64,000 nt of DNA from Lodderomyces elongisporus. Taxonomy: Eukaryota > Ascomycota > Pichiomycetes > Serinales > Debaryomycetaceae. Position numbers and translations under genes: made by a program. Where the stretch lies: positions 1,187,501 through 1,251,500 of the forward strand of contig NC_083673.1 of assembly GCF_030384665.1 (NCBI RefSeq), given 5' to 3'. Positions 9,571-20,400 of the stretch are shown piece after piece (the first letter of the stretch is position 1; each line of letters starts with the position of its first letter). Below the pieces are notes generated by a model. That model did not search any database, was not told where the DNA came from, and worked only from the letters and a program-made list of their open reading frames with translations.

Positions 9571-11520
9571 ATGTCTAGTTTTAGATACTACTTGTCAAAA
9601 CCACCATATCAAATCATCACCCACTTTTTCTTTACAACTGTTCATTTCTTCAAACATTGGGTTTTGCGGTTTGTTGGATTCTTCACAAATATGTCTTCGG
9701 AGCAATTACTTTATCGACAAATTGACGTTGTGCTGGCTACATTATCATCACAAGGAGTGGTTATCAATAACCAACAAGATTCGGCTATACAACTGCGGAA
9801 ACAAAGCAAGTCTCAGCTTTCGTCACCTACAAGAGAGCATTTAGGAGAAGCAGGAAGAGGAAGAGGTGAAGAAGAAGAAGAAGAGGAAAGTACAAATGGT
9901 GGCTATTTTGGAGGAATTTCTAGCTGCATTGGTTTTGGACCATCTTCAGTATCCAGTCATCATGCCCCAATACCAAAATTTATTGCTTACAAGTGCATAT
10001 TGTACGTGGAACAGAAAAATTCCACTAGCGAAGGACACAGCGATGGATCGGATGAAATTTCAATTACATATGTCACACCAAATCACCCTGAATATTCTAG
10101 CAAAGCCACTAAAGTAACAATCAATACCATCAATGTCCAGATTCAAAATTTCAAGCCGCTGCAACCAAAGTTTAATGGTGAAGCCAAAAACTTGGTAAGC
10201 CATATAATGAACAAAGCTTACCACTACCCAGTAATGCAACAGCCACGCGTGCTCGTACTAATCAATCCACACGGTGGCCAAGGAAAAGGTACAAAAATAT
10301 ACAATAACCACATTAAACCAATTCTACAAGCTGCACGATGTAAAATAACATACCAAGAAACAAAGTATTCGGGTCACGCAACAGATATTGCAAGAGAATT
10401 AAAATTGTCAGATTACGATGTTGTTGTATGTTGCTCTGGTGACGGTATCCCGCATGAAGTCATCAACGGACTATACCAGCGTCCCGATAAAGGACTCGAA
10501 GCCTTTAATAACCTTATAATTACGCAGTTACCCTGTGGATCAGGCAATGCACTTAGTTTAAGCACTCTAGGCGGATCAAAGTATCCCGAGATAGCCACCT
10601 GGATGATGCTCAAGTCAAAGCCATCCAAAATGGACTTGATGGCAATTACTCAAAAGACACAAGACAGCCCATCAGGCTCGACAACAAAATTATCATTTCT
10701 CAGTCAGTGTTATGGTATTATTGCTGACTCTGATATAGGAACCGAGCATTTGCGATGGCTTGGCGCAATTAGATTCGAGATTGGTGTGGCTCAGAAAGTA
10801 TTGACCAATGCAACCTATCCATGTGATTTGCACGTTGAGTTTTGGACAAGGGATAAAGCTGCCATTGCTCAGCATGTTGAGCAACACTTGTCACAATCCG
10901 ATAATAAGTCAAAAACAAAACAAAAAAATAATGAAGAAGCAGCTGGCATCAAGAGCACAAACGTTGCCGCGGCCCATGTCAATGGTAGCAGTAGCGACGA
11001 TTTCAATGGTACCACAACCACTTCAGAAGATCACACAAGCAATAGTTTTCTTCCTCAAGTCACGCAAGAAAACCTTCAACTCTGTTATCCGTCACTTGAC
11101 CAGCCTCTTCCGCTGACGTGGCAGACACTACCAAATTTAACTACTGAAAACCTCAATATTTTGTATGTGGGTAAGATGCCCTATGTATCACTGGATGCCC
11201 AATTCTTCCCCGCTGCACTTCCAAACGATGGTTATATGGACATGATTGTGACTGATACGCACACTACATCGATGTTGAGCCTAACCTCAATCCTATTAAA
11301 TGTTGAACAAGGCAAACACATTGATGATGAGAATGTCCTACACGCAAAAGTTAAGGCTTATAGGTGCGTACCTCGTGTGAGTAACAGAAATAAGAATCAC
11401 TACATATCTGTGGATGGTGAAAGCTTTCCCTTTGAAGCATTTCAAGTGGAGATTTTGCCCAGAGTTATGACTGGACTACTACAAGATGGAAAATTTACAG
11501 AAACACTGTTGACCAAGTGA
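9571..11520 (+). CDS. LCB4: sphingoid long-chain base kinase
   Basis: Encodes 649 aa, similar to yeast Lcb4 (624 aa). The enzyme phosphorylates dihydrosphingosine and phytosphingosine to long-chain base phosphates at ER/Golgi and plasma membranes. The diacylglycerol-kinase-type catalytic domain starts near residue 220 with LVLINPHGGQGKG. The lipid kinase signature SGDGIPHEV lies near residue 288 and LPCGSGNALS near residue 320. A low-complexity insert (about 440-490) interrupts the C-terminal half, and the family ends with VDGESFPFEAFQVEILP. The N-terminal 40 residues are aromatic and hydrophobic and could help membrane binding. An alternative start is the Met at residue 41 (9691). LCB4 versus LCB5 cannot be settled; many yeasts of this group carry a single gene. 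Confidence 0.9.
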   Translation: MSSFRYYLSKPPYQIITHFFFTTVHFFKHWVLRFVGFFTNMSSEQLLYRQIDVVLATLSSQGVVINNQQDSAIQLRKQSKSQLSSPTREHLGEAGRGRGEEEEEEESTNGGYFGGISSCIGFGPSSVSSHHAPIPKFIAYKCILYVEQKNSTSEGHSDGSDEISITYVTPNHPEYSSKATKVTINTINVQIQNFKPLQPKFNGEAKNLVSHIMNKAYHYPVMQQPRVLVLINPHGGQGKGTKIYNNHIKPILQAARCKITYQETKYSGHATDIARELKLSDYDVVVCCSGDGIPHEVINGLYQRPDKGLEAFNNLIITQLPCGSGNALSLSTLGGSKYPEIATWMMLKSKPSKMDLMAITQKTQDSPSGSTTKLSFLSQCYGIIADSDIGTEHLRWLGAIRFEIGVAQKVLTNATYPCDLHVEFWTRDKAAIAQHVEQHLSQSDNKSKTKQKNNEEAAGIKSTNVAAAHVNGSSSDDFNGTTTTSEDHTSNSFLPQVTQENLQLCYPSLDQPLPLTWQTLPNLTTENLNILYVGKMPYVSLDAQFFPAALPNDGYMDMIVTDTHTTSMLSLTSILLNVEQGKHIDDENVLHAKVKAYRCVPRVSNRNKNHYISVDGESFPFEAFQVEILPRVMTGLLQDGKFTETLLTK

Positions 11521-11530
11521 TGAAAAAGTT

Positions 11531-11564
<34 letters not shown>
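11531..11564. repeat. (TA)n microsatellite after LCB4
   Basis: An uninterrupted TA dinucleotide run lies just after the LCB4 stop codon. It probably lies in the 3' UTR, where TA-rich efficiency elements help yeast 3'-end formation. Confidence 0.7.
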
Positions 11565-11565
<1 letters not shown>

Positions 11566-11808
11566 GTATACATTATAGAAGCACAGCAGGCTATTGTCTA
11601 GAGCTGGTGAAACAAGGTGTATAATGAGAGATAAATAGAGTGTGAATAGAGTACAATTATAGTTAAAATTAACAACAAAAAAAATAAAACATTCCTGGAA
11701 CTAAAACAAATTAATAGAGTAAACAGTATACGAAACGAAAAGGATCAAAGAAAAAGAAAAATAAAATTTTAAAAAAAGCATACACACGCAAAAGGCAGTT
11801 CCATCTAC

Positions 11809-13875
11809 TTAGTGACGATATTTTTCGTGTTGTACTTGAGAAACTTTTTTCAACTCAGCCAATCTCTCCTTTAACACTGGCATATCCCTCAATACTTTCT
11901 CCAACGCTATTCTTTCCTTTTCTAATTTCAATCTCTTATCAGCATCCAAAGGTCCAAAATAGTAGCCACCTTTGCCGTCAAACTTGAGCAAATACTTGTG
12001 GAAATGCCATAATGCAGGTCTATGTGCAACAGAAAGTAAAGTGATACCCAACTCTTGTGCATGTTCATACATGAATTGTTCCATATCGGGACTCACTGCA
12101 GAGGTACACTCGTCTAGAACAGCAAACTTTGGCTCATGATAGTATAATCTTGCCATTGCAAGTCTTTGCTGTGCACCAGTAGACATTTCCTCGTCCCAGC
12201 TCTTGACCTCATCTAGTTGATCTACAAAGTCGTCGAGTTTAAGCACGCGCAAGATTTGTTTAAGTTCGTCATCGGATTTCTTTTGTTGGTCTGGTGCATG
12301 TGGGTATAAAATTTGTTCACGAAGCGAGCCTTGAACCAAGTATGCTCTTTGTGGAAGATAAAACATATTATCTGATGTTGGAATGGTAATGACACCTTCT
12401 TTAACTGGCCAGAGCCCACCAAGCATTCTAAACAATGAGGATTTACCAGAACCATTGGGCCCTGCTATAAGCAAGTGGTCTCCAGATTTGATTTGAAAAC
12501 TGAGTGAGGGAATCAATGTAACGTCTGCCGGAGTGAGTAGTCTGACCTTGTCAAAGTTGATTTCATCGTTATTAAATTTGACATTGGATGTGATTGTTTT
12601 CTTTTTCTTTTCTACATCTGCCAAAGTATCTTGAAAGTCAGAGACTCTTGTGGCATGGCCAACAATTTGCAAGAGGTATCTTCTCGCATAAATCAATCTA
12701 TCCAAAGAGTCTGAGGCACTTAAAAGTAATCTCCGATTTGTGATAAAGTTTCCGGCAGAGTTCTTGTCATCGGCCTCGCCAATATATTTGCCAATAAAGA
12801 TTGGTGCCGAACACAAAACCAAGCCAGCAGCGCCCCAAAAGTACTTGACAATAAAGGTTTGTGCAATCTCGTGGATGGCTTTCTTCCAGTACTCGCCTTT
12901 GGAGAATCTCTCTAATGTGTAGTAGCAGTAGTCAATATAGTCCAATTCTCGATAGTGTCCTCTCAAAAAGGCAATTTCCTCATTGTTGGTCACGATCTTA
13001 GAATGTGCTGATCTTAATTGGCCTTCCAAGTTTGCACGTTCACTAGCCAATTTGGCAAAAGGCGGAGAAAAGAATCTTATAATGGTTGTTGAAAAGTGGG
13101 CAAGAATACCCAATGCCAATGTTCCCTCGCCATTACCTACACCACTTTTGCTCAATTGTCTTGCGCACAAGAGTAAGTCCAATGTAGGTTTCAATAATTG
13201 GCCTGGTAAACTACTTAGTGCGTATGCCAATCTTGACACATCTGTGGTGATTCTTTGGTTTGGGTCTTTGATTTTGTTTCCGCTCAAGTGGATCAAGGAG
13301 TAGTAGTTTGCATCTAGATTATCTGGTAAATATTCCGAGATGATGGATCTGTTCATGTTTTCTCGGAGGCTTTGACTCAAGTTGGATTTAGTCCATGTGA
13401 TAAGTGCATTGGTTACTGATGCTGGTATGCCAATGAAAAGCCATGCGAGCAAGTATTTGCTAAATACTCTTAGTCTTCTTGAGACGAGTGCGCCAACTAG
13501 TTGACCATCCAATGTGGCAACTTTGATGGTGAGCATTGCTCTAATGACTAGCAAAACCAAATGAGCCAAGAGGTAGAGCACACTTTTGTCGCCCAACGAA
13601 GGGACGCATGCCTTGAATAACCGATCAAATGCCTGGCGTGTTAATTTTGGGTGTTTGTTTTTGGATTTTACATCTTGTTCCAATTGTTTATCCGACTTGT
13701 CATTCTTGGATGATGAGGGTGTGTTTTTTCCACCGGTGCTTGCAGCACCAGTGAATGCTGCGGTAATTAACACTATATATGCAGTGTTTAGTAGCAATGA
13801 TCGATTGGCTCGATATACCTTGAGGAGGGACAAGGCCATTGTATTATCGTGTAGTTTGGGATTAGCAACCGTCAT
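11809..13875 (-). CDS. PXA2: peroxisomal ABCD-type half ABC transporter (fatty acyl-CoA import)
   Basis: Encodes 688 aa, one transmembrane domain plus one nucleotide-binding domain, as in ABCD half-transporters. Yeast Pxa1 and Pxa2 dimerise in the peroxisomal membrane to import long-chain acyl-CoA for beta-oxidation. Visible marks: an N-terminal hydrophobic segment (about 26-45); the ABCD-type NPDQ-like motif DPNQRITTDV near residue 204; the EEA-like motif NNEEIAFLRGHYRE at 297-310; Walker A GPNGSGKSS at 472-480; a signature of STGAQQR type near 565 instead of canonical LSGGQ; Walker B FAVLDE at 584-589; and the switch histidine in SVAHRP. The N-terminus and length fit Pxa2 better than Pxa1. 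The atypical signature may indicate asymmetric ATP sites in the dimer. Convergent with LCB4. Confidence 0.85.
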   Translation of the reverse strand: MTVANPKLHDNTMALSLLKVYRANRSLLLNTAYIVLITAAFTGAASTGGKNTPSSSKNDKSDKQLEQDVKSKNKHPKLTRQAFDRLFKACVPSLGDKSVLYLLAHLVLLVIRAMLTIKVATLDGQLVGALVSRRLRVFSKYLLAWLFIGIPASVTNALITWTKSNLSQSLRENMNRSIISEYLPDNLDANYYSLIHLSGNKIKDPNQRITTDVSRLAYALSSLPGQLLKPTLDLLLCARQLSKSGVGNGEGTLALGILAHFSTTIIRFFSPPFAKLASERANLEGQLRSAHSKIVTNNEEIAFLRGHYRELDYIDYCYYTLERFSKGEYWKKAIHEIAQTFIVKYFWGAAGLVLCSAPIFIGKYIGEADDKNSAGNFITNRRLLLSASDSLDRLIYARRYLLQIVGHATRVSDFQDTLADVEKKKKTITSNVKFNNDEINFDKVRLLTPADVTLIPSLSFQIKSGDHLLIAGPNGSGKSSLFRMLGGLWPVKEGVITIPTSDNMFYLPQRAYLVQGSLREQILYPHAPDQQKKSDDELKQILRVLKLDDFVDQLDEVKSWDEEMSTGAQQRLAMARLYYHEPKFAVLDECTSAVSPDMEQFMYEHAQELGITLLSVAHRPALWHFHKYLLKFDGKGGYYFGPLDADKRLKLEKERIALEKVLRDMPVLKERLAELKKVSQVQHEKYRH

Positions 13876-15702
13876 GATGAAGTTTACAATATCTGTGTGT
13901 CTATATTTATATATTTATATATATGTGTGTGTGTGTTGAGGATAATAGTATATGTGTTGGTGAGTGATGATGATGATGTTGTTGTTGTTGTAGTTGGTGG
14001 TGGTGAGTGGAGGGTAGTATGTGGAGGAGAGGAAGTTGGTGGTAATCAAATGGAGGGTTGTACTTTTCTATTTTTCTATTTATTTTTAATTTTGCTACCT
14101 TGTGAGTGTGGGGATAATTCTGTCACATGAAATCTCATATTTAACCGAGAGAAATACCACAAAGTTTACATAGTAATTTAGTGTTGTTTAGTGTAGTGTC
14201 ATACAGTACAGTGTCGCAGTTTGAGTTATGCGACACAGACACACAAATACAAATATACACACAAAGTACATACTAGAGAACGTTCGGAATGGGGTACAAG
14301 AAAAAGCGTTTAACGGCGTCAATTTCCCATGAATATTCATTTTTCTCAAGTGGATATAACTTCAGTATTTATGGATAGCCTAGGTCAAGCTGAGTAAACT
14401 TTGTATGGGCCATAATTTGTGGTTTCATACAAAATAAACTCAAGTAATTCATTTCCTGTTCTCTTCAGATCATTTTACTCTAGAAAGAGAGAGAAAAGAA
14501 GGGAGAGCCATCTCTCTCTGTTTTTCTCTCTGTGTGTTGAAACCGAAAAGAAAAGCATATTAATTTATGAGCTGTGCAATGCCAAGTCCGATATTTGTAT
14601 AACAATAACAACAGGTGATTTAGCCCTAAATAATCAGTGTATATTTCTAATATTGGAGAAAGGATAAAAAGATAAAAAGTAAAAAGTGATTGGAACATTC
14701 GCAACACAAGTATGGAATGTCATCTATTGAGAGAAAACCACCCTTGTCTTTTCCGTTTGTATTCCTTTAACAACGACATCAAGCCCAAAAAAAAGAGTAA
14801 TAAAGGACGGACAGGACGGGACAGAATAAAAAAAAAACGGAAACTAGTACTGGTGATCGATAATATAATCCATAATCTACATATCGTCTTTAATAGTTTT
14901 TGTTGATCTATTGAAACATATAAACTTTGTAAAAAAAATATAACTTTGTACAACACAATATAAGACAAGACAAAGGATAAGGGTGGGTGGGTTCGAAGGA
15001 GTAGAAGGTTTAACCGAACGGAATTGAAATGAGCTGCATAGTAAAGCTTCTTCTTGTATTTCTTTGCAATTGCAATTGTTGTTGTAGTTGTTGTTGTAGT
15101 AGCTGCTGATATTTTGCAATTCTTTCTTTTTGCCACTTTGCATTTTCAGACACTTTTATAGCTGCTATTTCAGACACTAATTGGTTCCATTCTTTTTTTT
15201 TCGTTTCTTGGTTTGCAAATCTCACAATTGATGAAATGTGAAGTTGAAAAGAGGTACCAAGTATTCAAAAGTAATGCAAACAGACATAGAACAGTTGATT
15301 TGTAATTATCAAGGGTATACAAATTATTCAGTAAATCTTTTGGCCGCAACACCCACACACATAGTCCAACACAGCTTATCCAAGACTTTAAACGGAACAG
15401 GTCATATACTTTACTTAATTGATACCTACAACCATTGAAACACTGCTTCCACTACAAAATTTGAAGCTTTGCGACAATTATGAATCTTTAGAGACAAGTA
15501 GCATTCTACTTGACTATTCTCTCAGCTATAAAAATTTACCCTTTCTTTTTTTTTCTTGTGTCTGAAATAATGAGATCAAATCAGACACTAAATGTTTTTG
15601 CTGTTTGCCTTTATTTTTTTATAATTTTTAAATTTTTTACAACAAAAAGAGAGAGAAAAAGTAGAAATAAGAAGAAATATGCAGATATAAAATTTTACCA
15701 TG
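13876..15702. promoter_or_regulatory. PXA2 promoter side of a 3.6 kb gene-free stretch
   Basis: No gene I can support. Next to PXA2 are a TA run, a TG run and GATGATGATG/GTTGTTGTTG repeats (13905-13993), followed by AT-rich sequence. A reading frame on the minus strand at 15010-15225 gives a charged, Gln-rich helical peptide but lacks an ATG. The right part merges into the ATG-poor leader region of the surface-protein gene. Confidence 0.4.
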
Positions 15703-16358
15703 GAAAAGCGCATCTCGAGATTTGATTTTGTAACTCCCAAAAAAGGATTTCCTGTCCTTTGACAAAGACAAATTTATCGAACTTTGCCAAATATCTTGCA
15801 GAGCCATATAGTTAACTGAACAAAAAGGACTTAGAAAAAGAAACAGGAAATAGAAAAAAGGAAATAGAAAACAGATCTGCTATCCCTAGATCTAAGAATA
15901 GATCAAGATTGGTGTAATTTTTTCATTTATTTATTTATTAATTTATTTATATCTTTCTTTCAATCCATATTGAGAAACAAAGTGGAGAAGGATACCAAAG
16001 CAACATCACCATCATCAACAACAGTCATCTAGTACCAACAGTTGAAAGTAAATTTTTGTTAAAAAAAAAAGAAAGGGAAAGTCCTTGGCCCTTTTCCTTA
16101 GAAGAGACAAAACGCAAATCATCATCTTTTTCTTCTTCTTCTTCTTCTTCTTCTTCAACTTCTTTTAGTCATCTTTTCTTGTTCCTCGCTTTTACCCCCC
16201 CCTTCCCCCTTACCTTTTCCTCGTCCCCCCAAATTTCAAAAAAGGTGGGAGACGCAGACAATTAGTATATAACAAAGCAACAAAAGCAACAAAGGAAAGG
16301 AAAGCAATGTAGAGAGAGAAGTGAAATTGGACACAAAGCTGAAAGGAGTGGAAAATCT

Positions 16359-16565
16359 ATGGAAGTAAAAAACAAAACAGACAGACAGAGAATTCAGTCT
16401 TTAATAAAAAAACAAAGTGTTGCTCATTTCCTCTACTTCCTTGGTACACAAAACTCAAAAAGTGTCTGTGTGTCTGTTTTCTCGAGGAGTAACAGAGAAA
16501 GAAAAAAAAGAAAACAAAAGAAAATAATTTTGAAGAAGGAACTTCAAATCAGACAGACACTGTAG
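16359..16565 (+). other. 68-codon upstream ORF in the putative leader
   Basis: Begins with ATG and ends with TAG, 924 bp upstream of the surface-protein start. The peptide is rich in Lys, Arg and Ser, has no recognisable domain and is probably not a conserved protein. A start-stop ATG TAG at 16307-16312 precedes it. If both are in the mRNA they would limit translation of the main ORF. Confidence 0.3.
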
Positions 16566-17115
16566 CCACACCCTTTAATTCCCGACATTTTTTTTTTTAA
16601 CTTTATTTTTTTTAATTCCTTTATTTTATTTTATTTTCTGTTTTGCAAAGTAAAGGAAAGAACCCTTTACCCAACGTGGGCTTAATTTCCAACTAACAAG
16701 GTCACATTTAACAAATCTAAAAAAAGTAATTTTGATAGATAAACCGAGGAACTACACAATTTCGAGTAAGATACTTTAACCAAGTATATTTTTTTTTTGG
16801 TTCATAGAGCAACAGAAGATTTAACTTGAAAACAAAAGTTGGAACTGGAAACTGGACCAGAAAAGAAAACAAAATAAAAGAAAAATAAAATAAAATAAAG
16901 TAGAGGGAAGTTGGTTAATAGTGGATAAAGAGGTTAAGCAACAATTCGCAAGGCTGAGGTTTATACATCCATATCACCATTACGACTAATATTCAATTTG
17001 AAAAGTAAACAATAATAGAGAATAAGAGGATAAAATAGTGAACTAATAAATTTAAGGGGAAGGAGACATACAAACAGAATACAGAGAATCTTCGACCGAT
17101 AGTCGATCATCAATT

Positions 17116-17420
17116 GTATGTTTATCACCTCATCAAATACAAAGGAAGAGAAAGATCAAGTAACGGTGGGAACAGCAACATCAACAACAACATCATCATC
17201 GTTGTTACCGTTATCTATATATATATATACAAGATAAAATTAGTCAGACACTAAAATTTCAAGAACAGACTGTTAGTGTCTGCCTCGACTATTATTAGAG
17301 ATAGGTAAACATTACACAAAAGTGGAATATTTTTTTGCTCTTCTAATTATTTTCTAAAATACACAATACACAATACTAACTAGTAAAGTGTATTGTACAC
17401 ACTCACAAACACAAACACAG
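17116..17420 (+). other. candidate 5'-UTR intron of the surface-protein gene
   Basis: The consensus 5' splice site GTATGT lies at 17116-17121, the exact branch site TACTAAC at 17374-17380 and the 3' splice site CAG at 17418-17420, 41 nt after the branch A. The resulting 305 nt intron would remove the only ATG (17118) in the last 1.1 kb before the start codon. No coding frame upstream is linked by it, so it would be a leader intron. Confidence 0.45.
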
Positions 17421-17488
17421 ACACAAATACACAACGAGAAGGGGGGGGGGAAGGAGAAAAAGAGTAAGTAAAGGACTATTTGTAAGAG

Positions 17489-20400
17489 ATGAAATTCATT
17501 AATAGAAACGACTTTCCCTTTCGCTTTTCCTTTCGCATATCGAATAATGCATTTATAAAACCCTTGTTTCGAAGAGTTTCAAATTCTTCATCATCTGCCT
17601 CCAATTTTCTGAAACCATCTTCTACAAAAGTTTCTTCTTCTTCTTCTTCGGCATCGCTAGAAAATCGAGATATCCAATCTGATAACGATTCAGCAACAAA
17701 TACCACACCATTCGCATCACAACTGTCTGCCACACAAACTGAAAATAATATTACTTATAATAATAATACATCAGAAAATCAGACAGAAAATACTTCACAA
17801 AAACAGACACTAAATTCTAATTTTAATTCAATTTCCTCGTCTGCATCTCCCACTACAACTACAACTCATAGTTCAAGTCAAGGAGAATCGCAGTTTCCAT
17901 CAAATACAATTTCAAATACATATACAATTTCTTCACCAACAGAAACTACACCACTAACAACTCCTACTTCCTCAAGTATAGGTAGTATAGGTAGTATAAA
18001 CAGTAGTGCAAGTTTTATAATAACAACAACAACAACACCACCACCCTCCACCACCACCGACAATTCATCACCTTCCACACTGTCGTCATTAAATACAACA
18101 CCACCCACATCTTCTACGGAGACAAACAACTCAACACCGCCATCATCGCAGCAGCAGCAACAGCAGCAGCCGTCGTCCTCGTCATCAACGTCGATAGATA
18201 ACTCTGAAACTACAGCAACACCAACATCAAGTAGTGCCACTAGCAGCACCACTAGCAGCACCACTAGCAGTACTGGTAGCAGCACTGGTAGTACCAGTGA
18301 TACACCCACAACGAGCCTGAGCTCCTCAAGCATGGATTCAAACTTGACATCGATTGTCGAGCCAAGTAGTGCGGTGATTGACCCACTGAGCTCAAACTCA
18401 CCATCACCAACATCTGCCTCCGAGACAAATTCGACTCCATCTTCATCTTCATCTTCATCAGACTTTGTGTCATCTTCACAACTGCAACAAGAAAATTCTC
18501 TGTCAGATATAATATCATCATCATTATCATCGTCGATGGAATCATTTTCCTCCTCAGCAAGTGAGTCCACTCCTTCATCTTCATCACTGGCGCCTCCTTC
18601 TTCTTCTTCATCTTCTTCTAGTGAAATGTCAAGCTCCTCCACGTTTTCATCATCATCTACATTCGAGAGCACATCTTCGGAGACTAGCAGCGAGAGCTCA
18701 AGTGCTTTTGTTTCATCCTCAAGTTCTAGTGAGAGTTCCACTGAAATTTCAAGTTCAAGTTCAAGTTCAAGTTCATCAGAAAGCGTTTCATCCAGCTCTT
18801 TTCCAAGTTCATCCCTGGAATTTGCAACACTGACTGAGTCAACCGATTCATCATCATCATCATCATCTTTTTCACTGTCACTGTTTACACCAGAGTCATC
18901 AAGTTTCTCTTCATCATCAGAACCAGAATCATCATCATCGTCATCACCATCATCGTCGAGCTCGTCGGAATCATCAAGTTCCTCCTCATCATCAGAAGCA
19001 TCATCCTCTTCATCGTCCTCTTCTTCTTCTTCACGCTCTTCATCATCTTCATCGTCTTCTTCTTCCTCCTCCTCCTCGATAGTTGCTGCTACAACCACTT
19101 CATCAAGCCGTACAAGAACCACTTCCTCATCAACAACACCAACATCTACAAGTGAAACATCCACCACAACATCAAACGATGAGAGCCTGACAACTTCTAT
19201 TGGCCCTCACAGCAAACTCACTTCTTTCACCTCCTCATATACATCGGTTGTTACTAATGCCGATACTACCATCACCACAGTAGTTGCAATACCCACCTCA
19301 GCAGTAGTATCCGCCAACACTGGATCAGTCGCTGAAAGAAACTCTAAATTGATTGGAGGCTTGGTTGGCTCGATTGGTGGTATTATCCTCATTGCATGTT
19401 TGGCAGTGATCTTTATCTTTTTCAAAAAACGTAGAAGAAGAAACATCACTAACCAATCACCAGACTTTAATAGTGGTGCTGCCATCACTGATGGCGCCAA
19501 CGGCGACGATGAGGAAGAAGACACTTCGTTTGACGACAAAAATGATCACATCTTCCATGACTCTGCCAATGAAAACATGAAACAATCAAAATTGAGCTGG
19601 TTGAAATCAATGTTTGGCGCAGGTAATGGAGCTGGAGCTAACGGTGGGAACCATACTAAATTGCTTGGAAGTGCCGGTGCTGGTAGTGCAGCTGCTGGTG
19701 CAGGTGCAGCAGGTGTTGCAGGGGCTGGGGCAGGGGCTGGCATTGGTGCTGGTGCAATTGGTACATTTAGAAGATTAAGAAATGATACTGGTGATTTGGA
19801 AAACCAAACGTATGGAGCCACACCGCAAGGTGGTCGCCGCAACCATGAGGATGAAGGAAGCACTGCAACAACCGATTTTGAATACCGCGGTGTTACCAAT
19901 GCAAATAACTTGGATTCAGTCTTTCGTTCTTCGGGTAATGCAACTACAGCAAATTCGGGGACAAATAGAAACTCCATGATGTTTGGTAAGTCTACACGTA
20001 CTTCATCGATGTCTGGTGGTGATAACTCGGCAGGTGCTTTCTACTATGACCCACAGTCTCCCGTGCAACCCCAGACACAAGAGCAACAACATCCATATGA
20101 TCCTAGACACACGAGGATGAATTCTTACGGCCACCCATTGGCAAATGCAAATGATTTTAATTTTGAAGAGGATGCACAATCTCCATTTGGTGAACAAACT
20201 GCTGCTTCCAATTCTGCGCCTGTAGGTGCAACCACGGGTCCAAGTCAGGATCGGGGTATGGGCGCTGGTGTGGGTGTGGGTGTGGACACAGGATCTGCAG
20301 CAGCAGCATCAGCAGTACCTACTACCAATACTACTGCTGGTGTTTATCCACAACAATCACAACAATCACATCAAACGCAAGGATCATCAAATTATAATGA

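Larger units (their letters stand above)
15703..17488 (+). promoter_or_regulatory. putative long 5' leader of the Ser/Thr-rich surface-protein gene
   Basis: Between an ATG at about 15700 and the gene's start at 17489 I found only three coding-strand ATGs (16307, 16359 and 17118), far fewer than expected for 1.8 kb of this composition. One opens a start-stop (ATG TAG), one a 68-codon uORF, and one lies inside a consensus 5' splice site GTATGT. The sequence is A-rich and contains a TTC run (about 16131-16156) and an oligo-G run (17442-17451). This suggests a transcribed leader of more than 1 kb, probably with an intron. Confidence 0.45.

Noticed and set aside
14985..15005. GGTTCGAAGGAG as a tRNA B-box
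   Set aside because: No matching T-arm, A-box or acceptor stem around it; no tRNA could be built anywhere in the window.
15010..15225. Minus-strand Gln-rich charged helical frame of about 71 codons
   Set aside because: It looks protein-like but begins only with GTG; extending upstream reaches a stop with no ATG and no convincing splice acceptor or branch site. Kept as a remote possibility of a missed exon.
17878..19167. 429-codon acidic frame on the minus strand
   Set aside because: It is the antisense shadow of serine codons (TCA, TCT, TCC read backward give Asp/Glu) in the mucin-like gene; composition alone explains it.
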